Shown here piece after piece: positions 8,395 through 16,442 of a stretch of DNA of 64,000 nucleotides. The translations under genes were made by a program, and so were the position numbers. How positions within the stretch are numbered: position 1 is the stretch's first letter; each line of letters begins with the position of its first letter. This DNA comes from Aureimonas sp. OT7. Its GTDB lineage: Bacteria > Pseudomonadota > Alphaproteobacteria > Rhizobiales > Rhizobiaceae. The stretch lies in assembly GCF_014844055.1 (NCBI RefSeq), contig NZ_CP062167.1, positions 2,641,501-2,705,500 on the forward strand, given 5' to 3'. The notes under the pieces were generated by a model, which saw nothing but the letters and a program-made list of their open reading frames with translations, searched no databases and was not told the origin of the DNA.

Positions 8395-10079
8395 GCGAAG
8401 CACCCATCAACGGCACGCCCGACGATTTCGATGTCCTCATCCTGGGAGCCGGGATCAACGGCGCGGGCCTGTTCCGCGATCTGTGCGAGCAAGGCGTACG
8501 CTGCCTGATCGTCGACAAGGGCGACTATGGGTCCGGCACCAGCGCCGCACCCTCGCGCCTGATCCATGGCGGCATCAAATATCTGGAGACGGGCGAGTTC
8601 GGGCTCGTGCGCCAATCCACGCTGGAGCGCAACCTCCTGCTCCGCAACGCCCCACACGCGGTGCATCCGCTGCCGACGATCATTCCGATCTTTTCATGGA
8701 CCAAGGGCGCATGGGCGGCCCTGCGAACCCTGTTCGGCTCCACGACCGCGCCGCGCAGCCGGGGCGCCGCCATCGTCAAGATCGGCATGGCCATGTACGA
8801 CATCTACGGTGCGAAGCACCGCGTGATGCCGCGGCACACGCTGTACGGCAAAGGCAGGGCCCTCAGGGAAATACCGGCGCTGACGCCGCGCATCGTCGCG
8901 GCCGGGCGCTACTACGACGCCTGGATCGCCCGTCCGGAACGCCTCGTCTACGAACTCGTCGCCGATGGGCTTGCGGCAATGCCCCGCTCGATGGCGTTGA
9001 ACGATACGACGCTGAAGGGTTTCGACGGGGACGTCCTGCACCTCGAGGGCCACGACGGCGCCGCATATGCCGTGCGGCCACGCATCGTCGTCAACGCCGC
9101 CGGTCCGTGGATCGATACGGTCAACGCGGCGCTGGGCGCACCGTCCCGCCTGATCGGCGGCACGAAAGGCTCGCACATCCTGCTGGATCATGACGAGCTG
9201 GTGCGCATGCTAGATGGCCGGATGATCTATTTCGAGGCCGATGACGGCCGCATCTGCCTCGTCTACGACTATCTCGGACGCGCCCTCGTCGGCTCTACCG
9301 ATATTCCCGCCGCCAACCCGGACACCGTCCGCTGCGAGGACGCAGAGATCGACTATCTCCTTGCCAGCCTTTCGGCCCTCTTGCCGAAACTCTCCTTCTC
9401 CCGCGCGCAGATCGTCTACGCCTATAGCGGCATCCGGCCCCTTCCCGCCTCCGACGCCACCAATCCGGGGCTCATCAGCCGCGATCATTCGGCTCCGGTG
9501 GACGAACCGTCCGGCCGGCGCAGCTTTCCCATCGTGTCGCTGGTCGGCGGCAAGTGGACTACCTTCCGGGGGTTTGCCGAGGAGGTTGCCGATACGGTGC
9601 TCGGGCGGCTCGGGCGGACAAGGCAGGTATCGACGCAATCCCTGCCCATCGGCGGCGGGCGCGATTTTCCGGCATCCGACGGCGAACGGCACGCCTGGGT
9701 CGACGGCGTTGCCCGCAGGACCGGCCTGGGAATCGAACGCGTCGGTGCGCTTTTGTCGCGCTATGGCACCACGGCGGCCGCCTTCGCCGCTGCCGAAGCG
9801 CAGCAAGGCGATGCGCGTTTGCCGGACAGCTCCGATTACAGCCTTGCCGAGATCGGCCATATCGCGCGGCACGAGCATGTGCGGCATCTCTCCGACATCG
9901 TCATGCGCCGCACGACGCTTGCCGTCTGCGGTACGCTGACGATGCGGGATCTGGAAGCCGTCGCGGACATAGCCGCGGCGGCCCTTGGCTGGACCGACGC
10001 CACGCGGGCCAGCGAGGTTGCCGACCTGTCCACGCGCCTGACCCGCGACAACCAGATGCGCTTGTCTGCCGCCGGCTAG
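8391..10079 (+). CDS. GlpD/EryB-like FAD-dependent polyol-phosphate dehydrogenase
   Basis: A 562-residue protein of the glycerol-3-phosphate dehydrogenase family: FAD-binding GAGINGAG at residues 19-26, SRLIHGGIKYLETGEFGLVRQS, VNAAGPWID and C-terminal SLVGGKWTTFRGFAEEVAD, followed by a DAO_C domain with ARHEHVRHLSDIVMRRT. It would oxidise the phosphorylated polyol made by the kinase, passing electrons to the quinone pool. In erythritol loci this role belongs to EryB (erythritol-phosphate to erythrulose-phosphate). Ordinary GlpD cannot be excluded on sequence alone, but the locus supports EryB. It shares a CTAG with the convergent ribH stop. Confidence 0.85.
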   Translation: MSEAPINGTPDDFDVLILGAGINGAGLFRDLCEQGVRCLIVDKGDYGSGTSAAPSRLIHGGIKYLETGEFGLVRQSTLERNLLLRNAPHAVHPLPTIIPIFSWTKGAWAALRTLFGSTTAPRSRGAAIVKIGMAMYDIYGAKHRVMPRHTLYGKGRALREIPALTPRIVAAGRYYDAWIARPERLVYELVADGLAAMPRSMALNDTTLKGFDGDVLHLEGHDGAAYAVRPRIVVNAAGPWIDTVNAALGAPSRLIGGTKGSHILLDHDELVRMLDGRMIYFEADDGRICLVYDYLGRALVGSTDIPAANPDTVRCEDAEIDYLLASLSALLPKLSFSRAQIVYAYSGIRPLPASDATNPGLISRDHSAPVDEPSGRRSFPIVSLVGGKWTTFRGFAEEVADTVLGRLGRTRQVSTQSLPIGGGRDFPASDGERHAWVDGVARRTGLGIERVGALLSRYGTTAAAFAAAEAQQGDARLPDSSDYSLAEIGHIARHEHVRHLSDIVMRRTTLAVCGTLTMRDLEAVADIAAAALGWTDATRASEVADLSTRLTRDNQMRLSAAG

Positions 10080-10513
10080 ATGCCGAGATCGGCGATGGCC
10101 AGAACAGCCGCTGCAGCCTCCTTGCCCTTCTTGACGAAGTGCTCGGTGAAGAAGGCCACGTGCTCGGCCGACGGCTGGAAGTGATGCGGCGTCAGCGACA
10201 CCGAAAAGGTCGGCACGCCCGTCTTCATCTGGGCGTCCATAAGGCCGTTCACCACGGCAGCCGCGACGAAGTCGTGGCGGTAGATGCCACCGTCAACCAC
10301 CAGCGCGGCGGCGACGACGGCGTCGTATCGCCCGCTGTGTCCAAGCTTTTGGGCAAGTAGCGGCATTTCGAAAGCGCCGGGCACGTCGAAGCTATCCAGC
10401 GTGTGCGGCCGGCCGCTCTGCGCCATCGCTTCGGCAAACCCCGCATGGGCCCGATCGACGATGTCGGCGTGCCAGCGGGCCTTGATGAAAGCTATCCTAA
10501 GGGTGTTTGTCAT
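10076..10513 (-). CDS. ribH2: 6,7-dimethyl-8-ribityllumazine synthase, RibH2 type
   Basis: A 145-residue lumazine synthase, the penultimate enzyme of riboflavin synthesis, condensing 3,4-dihydroxy-2-butanone 4-phosphate with the ribityl-pyrimidine. Motifs are AFIKARWHADIVD, FDVPGAFEMPL, GGIYRHDFVAAAVVNG and SVSLTPHHFQ. The wording (GGIYRHDF rather than GATPHFD-like) matches the RibH2 isoform of Brucella and rhizobia. It follows an FMN riboswitch and is convergent with the GlpD-like gene, sharing a CTAG in which both stops lie. ATG at 10513 is chosen by family length; there is no strong Shine-Dalgarno, which fits riboswitch control of translation. Confidence 0.93.
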   Translation of the reverse strand: MTNTLRIAFIKARWHADIVDRAHAGFAEAMAQSGRPHTLDSFDVPGAFEMPLLAQKLGHSGRYDAVVAAALVVDGGIYRHDFVAAAVVNGLMDAQMKTGVPTFSVSLTPHHFQPSAEHVAFFTEHFVKKGKEAAAAVLAIADLGI

Positions 10514-10599
10514 TGCGGCGTCCAGAACAGGTGTTGAACAGGAGTCGGGCCGCAAACAGGCCGGCGCCCGCGCAAACAGGACGTGCGCGCGGGTACTGG

Positions 10600-10728
10600 C
10601 CGTTCTCTCTTATCCGGACTGTAACCGTCGGCGCCGGAATCTCACCGGACTCTGCTGACCCTGCCGTTGCCGGCAGGCGCTCGCGGGCTGTACCGCCGGT
10701 GGGGAGTTTCACCCCGCCCCGAGAACCT
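10600..10728 (-). promoter_or_regulatory. FMN riboswitch (RFN element) upstream of ribH2
   Basis: Read on the minus strand, the segment holds all the hallmark RFN blocks in order: GGGGCGGGGTGAAACTCCCC, ACCGGCGGTACAGCCCGCGA, a variable CTGCCGGCAACGGCAG hairpin, GTCCGGTGAGATTCCGG, then CGACGGTTACAGTCCGGAT. FMN binding should switch ribH2 off. Downstream, CCCGCGC (10567-10573) pairs with GCGCGGG (10587-10593), and GGCC repeats follow before the start codon. No T-run is present, so translational control is more likely than termination. Confidence 0.96.
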
Positions 10729-10754
10729 TGAAGTCTTATGTCTTCGATATCTCA

Positions 10755-10780
10755 TTGCCCCGGCCGATCCGCCGGGGCAA
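10755..10780 (-). terminator. Hairpin between the rpiB-like gene and the FMN riboswitch
   Basis: TTGCCCCGGC at 10755-10764 and GCCGGGGCAA at 10771-10780 form a perfect 10-bp stem with a 6-base loop, 25 bases past the rpiB-like stop. No T-tract follows in the leftward direction, so it may be a weak terminator insulating the riboswitch transcript. Confidence 0.45.
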
Positions 10781-10804
10781 GTCTTGCGTGTGTGAACGGC
10801 GTGT

Positions 10805-11269
10805 TCAGCCAACCGGATGATATTTTGAATCGAGCGCGTTGATCGCCTCGACATTGCCGGCCGACTTGCCGGCAGGGTCGAACTCGTTTGCCAGATACGC
10901 GTCGGCGATGGATTTCGCCAGTTCCGCCCCGATCACGCGCGCACCCATGGTGATGATCTGCGCGTTGTTGGACAGCGCGGCCCGCTCGGCCGAATAGGTG
11001 TCGTGCGTCTGCGCCGCGCGAATGCCCGGCACCTTGTTGGCCGACAGGGCCACGCCGATACCCGTGCCGCAGCACAGGATGGCGCGGTCGTAGGTGCCGT
11101 CGAGAACCCCCTTGGCCACACGCTCCGAAAGATTGGCATAATATTCGTCGGTACCGGCCGGCGGCGTCGAGACTTCGGACACTTCGAGGCCCGGCTTGCC
11201 CTTCAGATGGTCGGCCAGAACCTTGGCCAGGGGTGCGCCCGCACTGTCTCCGGCGATTGCGATTTTCAT
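10805..11269 (-). CDS. RpiB-family isomerase, EryI-like (D-erythrulose 4-phosphate isomerase candidate)
   Basis: A 154-residue RpiB/LacAB-family isomerase. Active-site region CCGTGIG lies at residues 66-72, and [27 protein letters not shown] follows from residue 88. Its N-terminus [17 protein letters not shown] resembles Brucella RpiB2/EryI more than housekeeping RpiB. Known EryI converts D-erythrulose 4-phosphate to D-erythrose 4-phosphate. ATG at 11269 has AAGGAAA just upstream. It is third in the deoR-tpi-rpi operon, the same trio as in erythritol loci, which is the strongest sign that this locus handles a four-carbon polyol. Confidence 0.85.
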   Translation of the reverse strand: MKIAIAGDSAGAPLAKVLADHLKGKPGLEVSEVSTPPAGTDEYYANLSERVAKGVLDGTYDRAILCCGTGIGVALSANKVPGIRAAQTHDTYSAERAALSNNAQIITMGARVIGAELAKSIADAYLANEFDPAGKSAGNVEAINALDSKYHPVG

Positions 11270-11283
11270 GATTTTTCCTTTCG

Positions 11284-12048
11284 TTAAAGTGCCTTGGCGC
11301 ATTTTGCCAGGATGTCGAGATAACCCTCGACCTGCCAGGCCGAACGCCCGATGAAAAGTCCGTCGACATGTGGGCAGGCGATCAGTTCCTCGCAATTGCC
11401 CGGATTGACGCTGCCGCCGTACAGGCATGGCACCGTCCTGCCCGTGATGGCGCGCGCCAGCTCGATGATGCGTTCCTGACGGGCATCGGCATAGGCGGCG
11501 CTGGCCGGCTTGCCGCCCTCTCCGATAGCCCAAACCGGCTCATAGGCGAACAGGATGGGCATGGCCTTCTGCGCATCGTCCAGCCGGCCGAGCGCGCCCT
11601 CTACCTGCCGGGCCAGCACGGCGTCGGCCTGTCCGGCGTCTTTTTCGCGTTCCGTCTCGCCGATGCAGATCAGCGGCGTCAGCCCATGGCGAAGGGCAGC
11701 CTCGGTCTTCAGCCCGACGGTCTCGTCCGTCTCGCCGAAATGCTCGCGGCGTTCGGAATGACCGAGTTCGACGATATCGAGCCCGCAATCCACGAGCATG
11801 GGTGCCGAAATCTCGCCCGTCCAGGCGCCGGCTTCTGCCCAATGCATGTTCTGCGCGCCCACTTTCACGTCGCTTGCCGAGAGGATGGACTTGACCTCCC
11901 GCACGGCGGTGAAGGGCGGAATGACGAAGCGCTGGATACGCGGATCGCCTATCTCGGCCGCAAGGCGCTCGGCGAAGGCACGCGCCTGCGCCAGCGTCTT
12001 GTTCATTTTCCAGCTCGTGCCGATCCAGACATGCGGCTTATCGACCAT
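11284..12048 (-). CDS. Triosephosphate-isomerase homologue, EryH-like (L-erythrulose 1-phosphate isomerase candidate)
   Basis: A 254-residue TIM barrel with TPI active-site residues in place: Lys14 in GTSWKMNK, His97 in ELGHSERR, Glu170 in AYEPVWAIG, and phosphate-binding YGGSVNP near the C-terminus. Placed between a DeoR regulator and an RpiB homologue, it matches EryH/TpiA2 of erythritol loci, which isomerises L-erythrulose 1-phosphate to D-erythrulose 4-phosphate. The start IGTSWKMNK is typical of that branch. A second true TPI is possible, but the pairing argues for EryH. Confidence 0.85.
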   Translation of the reverse strand: MVDKPHVWIGTSWKMNKTLAQARAFAERLAAEIGDPRIQRFVIPPFTAVREVKSILSASDVKVGAQNMHWAEAGAWTGEISAPMLVDCGLDIVELGHSERREHFGETDETVGLKTEAALRHGLTPLICIGETEREKDAGQADAVLARQVEGALGRLDDAQKAMPILFAYEPVWAIGEGGKPASAAYADARQERIIELARAITGRTVPCLYGGSVNPGNCEELIACPHVDGLFIGRSAWQVEGYLDILAKCAKAL

Positions 12049-12051
12049 GCT

Positions 12052-12819
12052 TCAACCTTCTTCCGCGAAATAGAGCTTGATGCCGTCCTGCCTGAGGGCG
12101 TCCGCCCTCTCCTGTGGCAGGGCGGCGGATGTGACGACGCCGTCGAAGACGTCGAGATCGGCCAGACGATGCAGGGCCGTACGCCCGAACTTGCGATGAT
12201 CCACCATCAGGTAGCGCGATGCAGACGAGGCGATCATGCCGCGCTTGACCTCCAGCACCTCCTGGTCCTGATGGAAGGCGGTCCGCCCGTCTATGGCCGA
12301 CGACGACAGAAAGGCGATGTCCGCCCGCAGCTCGGCGATGGACTTTTCCGTCAACACGCCGAAGAAGCCGTTGAACTTCTTGGAAAAGCTGCCGCCAAGC
12401 GCGATCAGCTCGATGCCGGGCTGCCCCGACAGTTCGACGATGACCGCCAGATTGTTGGTGATGACCGTCAGCGGACGGCATTCGACGAGATGCGGCGTGA
12501 TCATCTGCGAGGTCGAGCCGTCGTCCACCATGACGATCATGCGCTTCTCGATGAAGCCGGCGGCACGCCGCGCGATCATCTGCTTTTCCTTCGCAGCGAC
12601 GCGGGCCCGATAGCGGAAATCCGATTCGAACTGGCCGCCCGCCTCGATGGTGGCCCCGCCGCGAATCTTGCGCAGCAACCCGGCGGATTCCAGATCGTCC
12701 AGATCGCGATGAATGGTCATGGTGGACACCTCGAAGGCGCGCGCCATCGATTCCAGAGAGGCGGCCCCCTCGCGGATCAGAAGCTCGATAATCTCGTGAC
12801 GACGCTGTTCCGGCCTCAT
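12052..12819 (-). CDS. DeoR-family transcriptional regulator (third; of the tpi-rpi operon)
   Basis: A 255-residue protein: winged helix [36 protein letters not shown] near the N-terminus and DeoRC domain ([38 protein letters not shown]). ATG at 12819 gives the usual [11 protein letters not shown] start; an in-frame GTG at 12861 would add 14 residues but has no Shine-Dalgarno. It is first in the operon with the TPI- and RpiB-like genes, three bases before the TPI start, and divergent from the aldolase. Likely autoregulatory and possibly also controlling the aldolase. Confidence 0.87.
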   Translation of the reverse strand: MRPEQRRHEIIELLIREGAASLESMARAFEVSTMTIHRDLDDLESAGLLRKIRGGATIEAGGQFESDFRYRARVAAKEKQMIARRAAGFIEKRMIVMVDDGSTSQMITPHLVECRPLTVITNNLAVIVELSGQPGIELIALGGSFSKKFNGFFGVLTEKSIAELRADIAFLSSSAIDGRTAFHQDQEVLEVKRGMIASSASRYLMVDHRKFGRTALHRLADLDVFDGVVTSAALPQERADALRQDGIKLYFAEEG

Positions 12820-12883
12820 TGGTGGCCCCGCCCCTCCATGCGGAATGAACCTAACATTCACACTGTCAAATTCAACATCATTT

Positions 12884-12912
12884 TTGTTATTTTGAGGATC
12901 AGCTTGTTATAT
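12884..12912 (+). promoter_or_regulatory. Putative promoter of the aldolase gene
   Basis: TTGTTA at 12884-12889 and TTATAT at 12907-12912 are 17 bases apart, in an AT-rich divergent gap. The predicted transcription start near 12919 leaves a leader of about 65 bases before the TTG start at 12985. On the other strand TTGACA (12864-12869) could serve the DeoR operon, but its -10 is poor. Confidence 0.45.
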
Positions 12913-12984
12913 CTGTGCAAGGCCCTTAATCCCGGTATGCCATGCCGGCATCGCCAATTTCGCCGATCGACGAGGAGACATCTT

Positions 12985-14022
12985 TTGGCGCGCATAACAC
13001 TCAGACAGCTGCTCGACCACGCTGCCGAAAACGCCTATGGCGTGCCGGCCTTCAACATCAGCAACATGGAACAGGGGCTGGCCATCATGGCCGCCGCGGA
13101 CGAAACGGGCTCACCCGTCATCCTCCAGGCCAGCCGGGGCGCGCGCGCCTATGCGAACGACATCGTGCTGGCCCGGCTGATCGACGGCCTCGTCGAGCTG
13201 TATCCGCACATTCCGGTCTGCATGCATCTGGACCACGGCAACACGGTCGCGACCTGCGTGACGGCCATCCAGAACGGCTTCACCTCGGTCATGATGGACG
13301 GTTCGCTGAAGGCGGACGGCACCACGCCGGCGGACTACGCCTACAATCGCGACATCACCCGCAAGGTGGTCGAGATCGCCCACTCCTCCGGCGTGTCCGT
13401 GGAAGGAGAGCTGGGCGTCCTCGGCTCGCTGGAAACGGGCATGGGCGACCAGGAAGACGGCCACGGCGCAACGGGTACGCTGTCGCACGACCAGCTTCTG
13501 ACCGATCCGGAAGAGGCGGAGCGCTTCGTGGCCGAAACCGGCGTCGACGCGCTGGCCGTCGCGATGGGCACGAGCCATGGCGCCTACAAGTTCAGCCGCC
13601 AGCCGGACGGCGACGTGCTGGCCATGGGCGTGATCGAGGAAATCCACAAGCGCCTGCCCAACACGCATCTGGTCATGCACGGGTCTTCCTCCGTGCCGGT
13701 GGACCTGCAGGACGTCATCAACGCCCATGGCGGCGCATTGAAGCCGACCTGGGGCGTGCCCGTGGAAGAGATCCAGCGCGGCATCCGCCATGGCGTGCGC
13801 AAGATCAACATCGATACCGACCTGCGCCTTGCGGTGACGGCGGCGGTCCGCAGCGTCCTGTGGAACGATCCCGCCGAGTTCGATCCGCGCAAATACATGA
13901 AGCCGGCCATGGACGGCATGCGCAAGGTCTGCGTTGCGCGGTTCGAGGCCTTCGGCACCGCCGGGCAGGCCGAGGCGATCCGGCCGCGCGCGCTGTCGGC
14001 GATGGCGCGCCAATACGCCTGA
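12985..14022 (+). CDS. fba: Class II fructose-bisphosphate aldolase (CbbA/FbaA type)
   Basis: A 345-residue class II aldolase: [10 protein letters not shown] near the N-terminus, zinc ligand segment HLDHGN at residues 81-86, [11 protein letters not shown], and glycine-rich [32 protein letters not shown]. The length fits the CbbA-type subfamily. It starts at TTG 12985, with AGGAG at 12973-12977 seven bases upstream; no ATG gives as good a fit. It is divergent from the DeoR-tpi-rpi operon. It could route triose phosphate or erythrose-phosphate carbon (via sedoheptulose bisphosphate) into central metabolism; that link is inference. Confidence 0.9.
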   Translation: MARITLRQLLDHAAENAYGVPAFNISNMEQGLAIMAAADETGSPVILQASRGARAYANDIVLARLIDGLVELYPHIPVCMHLDHGNTVATCVTAIQNGFTSVMMDGSLKADGTTPADYAYNRDITRKVVEIAHSSGVSVEGELGVLGSLETGMGDQEDGHGATGTLSHDQLLTDPEEAERFVAETGVDALAVAMGTSHGAYKFSRQPDGDVLAMGVIEEIHKRLPNTHLVMHGSSSVPVDLQDVINAHGGALKPTWGVPVEEIQRGIRHGVRKINIDTDLRLAVTAAVRSVLWNDPAEFDPRKYMKPAMDGMRKVCVARFEAFGTAGQAEAIRPRALSAMARQYA

Positions 14023-14025
14023 GGC

Positions 14026-14778
14026 ATGGACCTCGCGTCCCTTCTGCCGCCGGAGGTTTCCCCGGTTTTCGGGCTGGCCATCATCGTGGCCAGCTTCCTG
14101 ACATCCGCCCTGACGGCGGCACTCGGGCTTGGCGGCGGGCTTGCCATGCTGGCGATCCTCGGGCTGGGCCTGCCATCGGCCAGCCTGCTCGCGGTTCACG
14201 GCATCGTGCAGCTTGGATCGAACGCCAGTCGCGTCGCCATCCAGCGCCGGTTCATCGCCTGGCCCCTCGTGCTGTGGTTCTTTCTGGGCAGTGTCGCGGG
14301 CGTCGCCATCGGCACCCCCATCGCCGCGGCGATCCCCGAGACGGCCGCGAAGCTGGCTCTCGGCCTGTTCATCCTGTGGTCCGTCTTCGGCGCCCGCCCA
14401 AAACCCGAACGCATGGGCCGTGCCACCTTCGTCGCCGGCGGCGCGATCACCTCGATAGCAACGATGATCGTGGGCGCCACCGGCCCTCTCGTCGCCGGTC
14501 TTCTATCGGCACGCGGCCTTGTCAAACAGGCGCTCGTGGCCACACACGCCACCTGCATGGTGGTGCAGCACGGGCTGAAGATCATTGCCTTCGGCCTGAT
14601 CGGCTTTTCCTATGCGCAATGGGCCCCTCTGCTGGCCGCCATGATAGGCACCGGGGCACTCGGCTCGCTTGCGGGCACGATTGCGCTGGACAGGTTGCCG
14701 GAGCCGATCTTCCGCCGGGCCTTCAAGATAACCATGACCCTGTTGGCGCTGCACATCATCTACGGCGCCGTCGCCTGA
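14026..14778 (+). CDS. TauE/SafE-family membrane permease
   Basis: A 250-residue protein with about eight hydrophobic segments and the TauE/SafE pattern of two similar halves (FLTSALTAALGLGGGLAMLAILGLGLP near residues 23-49; GATGPLVAGLLSARGL in the second half). The family includes sulfite, sulfoacetate and other organic anion exporters or importers; the substrate here is unknown. It starts three bases after the aldolase stop and may be read from the same transcript, but its role seems unrelated to polyol use. Confidence 0.75.
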   Translation: MDLASLLPPEVSPVFGLAIIVASFLTSALTAALGLGGGLAMLAILGLGLPSASLLAVHGIVQLGSNASRVAIQRRFIAWPLVLWFFLGSVAGVAIGTPIAAAIPETAAKLALGLFILWSVFGARPKPERMGRATFVAGGAITSIATMIVGATGPLVAGLLSARGLVKQALVATHATCMVVQHGLKIIAFGLIGFSYAQWAPLLAAMIGTGALGSLAGTIALDRLPEPIFRRAFKITMTLLALHIIYGAVA

Positions 14779-14785
14779 CGGGTCT

Positions 14786-15247
14786 TCAGCCGCGTCCCCG
14801 GTAAGGCGGCACGCCCTGGTCTGGAATCCAGACGTCGCCCGGAACCGCGCCCGTCTGCCAGAAGACGTCGATGGGGATGCCGCCACGCGGGTACCAGTAT
14901 CCGCCGATGCGCAGCCATTCGGGTTCCAGCAGATCGACCAGCCGACGCGCGATGGAGATGGTGCAATCCTCGTGGAATGCGCCGTGGTTGCGGAACGCGC
15001 CGAGATAGAGCTTCAGCGACTTGCTTTCCACCAGCCACCCGGACGGCACGTAATCGATCACCAGATGGGCGAAGTCCGGCTGGCCCGTCATCGGGCACAG
15101 CGACGTAAATTCCGGGGCGGTAAAGCGGACGCAATAGCGGATGCCGGCCTGCGGGTTTGCCACGCGTTCCAGCACGGCCTCCTCAGGACTCGCCGGCAGC
15201 GCGGTCGGCTGTCCCAGTTGCGTCAGGTCGTTGTAGATATCGCTCAT
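14786..15247 (-). CDS. queF: NADPH-dependent 7-cyano-7-deazaguanine reductase
   Basis: A 153-residue unimodular (YkvM-type) QueF, which reduces preQ0 to preQ1 in queuosine biosynthesis. The thioimide-forming cysteine is in [14 protein letters not shown] (Cys51, Asp58). The QueF signature [23 protein letters not shown] follows, then [12 protein letters not shown] at 15247 is used; a GTG two codons upstream is possible. It is convergent with the TauE/SafE gene, eight bases apart. Confidence 0.95.
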   Translation of the reverse strand: MSDIYNDLTQLGQPTALPASPEEAVLERVANPQAGIRYCVRFTAPEFTSLCPMTGQPDFAHLVIDYVPSGWLVESKSLKLYLGAFRNHGAFHEDCTISIARRLVDLLEPEWLRIGGYWYPRGGIPIDVFWQTGAVPGDVWIPDQGVPPYRGRG

Positions 15248-15270
15248 CGTCACTCTTGCAGTCCGTTGGC

Positions 15271-15963
15271 CTACCGCTCTACGCGGAAAACCCCGTTATG
15301 GGTGTAATCGCGGACGAGGTCCACGCATCGTCCGTTCCAGTGATAGGCAAGATGCCGACCCTGTACGGGCGCCGATGCGCAGTCTGGATAAAACAGCGCG
15401 ACGCACTCCCCGCCCGGCTGCCGGACGCTGGGATAGCGCAAGCCGTTGGACCCGGCGGCGCGCAGCCTTGCCGCGGCATCCTGTGCCTGGGCATAATCGT
15501 CCGGGTGCAGCAGGGCGGCATCGGCCTGCGGGTCCACCATATGCAGATCCGCATCGACATCGAGAACGATTTCCCGAAACTGGTTGGTCCAGCTTTCGGG
15601 TTCGTCCGTCGCGGCCATGAACCGCTCATGATGGTGAATGGTCTCGGCCAGCGCCACCTCGAACCGGTCCGCCACGTAGAGAACGCCGTAGCTGCCATTG
15701 GAAAAGCGGCTCTGCCGGTCTTCCGATACATGCGTGAACGGCGCCATCAGATAGGATGCGCCCGCGCCGCCGACGCGCCTGCCAGGCGGCACGCGCTCGA
15801 CTTCGCCGAGGCGCTCGGCAAGCCGGGGGTTGGTCTTCTGCTCGGCGGCCATGATCGCCGGCCAATCGGCGGGATCGGCGATATCCTCGAACAGGTGGAT
15901 CGGCGGGAAGATGCTGCGAATGATGCGGACCGCCTTAGCCCACCGCGTTTTCACGACCCTCAC
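15271..15963 (-). CDS. RES-domain toxin (NAD+-degrading) of a type II toxin-antitoxin pair
   Basis: A 230-residue protein with a RES domain: [18 protein letters not shown], then [22 protein letters not shown], and [17 protein letters not shown]. The Arg, Glu and Ser that name the family can be placed in these three blocks. RES toxins act on NAD+. The start is taken as GTG 15963, overlapping the antitoxin TGA (GTGA), the coupling usual in toxin-antitoxin pairs; a GTG at 15954 is the alternative. It is downstream of its Xre partner, as is normal for this system. Confidence 0.85.
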   Translation of the reverse strand: MRVVKTRWAKAVRIIRSIFPPIHLFEDIADPADWPAIMAAEQKTNPRLAERLGEVERVPPGRRVGGAGASYLMAPFTHVSEDRQSRFSNGSYGVLYVADRFEVALAETIHHHERFMAATDEPESWTNQFREIVLDVDADLHMVDPQADAALLHPDDYAQAQDAAARLRAAGSNGLRYPSVRQPGGECVALFYPDCASAPVQGRHLAYHWNGRCVDLVRDYTHNGVFRVER

Positions 15964-16373
15964 CAGCCACCGCGCTCCGCGTCGATATAGCGGCGAACGC
16001 GGATGAGGTCGGTCAACTCTCCCCGCAGCATCACGTCCAGCGCCGACATGCCGCCAAAGGCCGCATTGGGCGCATTGATCCATGCGTATACACGCGGAGA
16101 GTCACCGAAGATCAGCCGCAGGCCCTTGTGAATCCCCATCAGGTTGGACAGGCGCGCCTTGCCGTCCCGTCCAAGGCGCCCCGGGCCGTCCGCCTTCCAG
16201 CGGCGGTAGCTGCGCAAGCCCAGGTCCAGCAGCACCGCGGCCTGTTCATCGGTCAGCCCCCACCGCGAGAAAAGCCGCACCGCCGCCCGGAAGCTGGCCG
16301 CCGCTTCATCGTCGGTTATCAGCGGCGAAGCCTGCGCCAAACCCACCACATCGACAGGTGTCAGCCGTACCAT
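15960..16373 (-). CDS. MbcA/ParS/Xre-family antitoxin of the RES toxin
   Basis: A 137-residue protein with an Xre-like helix-turn-helix (about residues 43-60, LTDEQAAVLLDLGLRSYRRW) and the MbcA/ParS/Xre toxin-binding C-terminus (RLSNLMGIHKGLRLIFGD, WINAPNAAFGGMSALDVML). It neutralises the RES toxin and represses the operon. ATG at 16373 is preferred because AAGGGA lies seven bases upstream. In-frame ATGs at 16400 and 16412 lack a Shine-Dalgarno, and the 16400 one would lie inside an operator copy. Confidence 0.87.
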   Translation of the reverse strand: MVRLTPVDVVGLAQASPLITDDEAAASFRAAVRLFSRWGLTDEQAAVLLDLGLRSYRRWKADGPGRLGRDGKARLSNLMGIHKGLRLIFGDSPRVYAWINAPNAAFGGMSALDVMLRGELTDLIRVRRYIDAERGGW

Positions 16374-16387
16374 GGACGTCCCTTCAA

Positions 16388-16428
16388 TGTCATCTGGCAT
16401 CAATATAAACATTAAATGCCATTTGGCA
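16388..16428 (-). promoter_or_regulatory. Two operator copies upstream of the RES/Xre pair
   Basis: TGCCATTTGGCA (16417-16428) is a TGCCA/TGGCA inverted repeat with a 2-base spacer. TGTCATCTGGCA (16388-16399) is a second copy with two changes. The starts are 29 bases apart, close to three helical turns. The layout fits cooperative autorepression by the antitoxin. Confidence 0.6.
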
Positions 16429-16442
16429 ATACGAGACGGACT

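Noticed and set aside
14026..14778. TauE/SafE permease as a polyol or pathway-product exporter
   Set aside because: Only adjacency to the aldolase supports it; the family moves organosulfur and organic anions.
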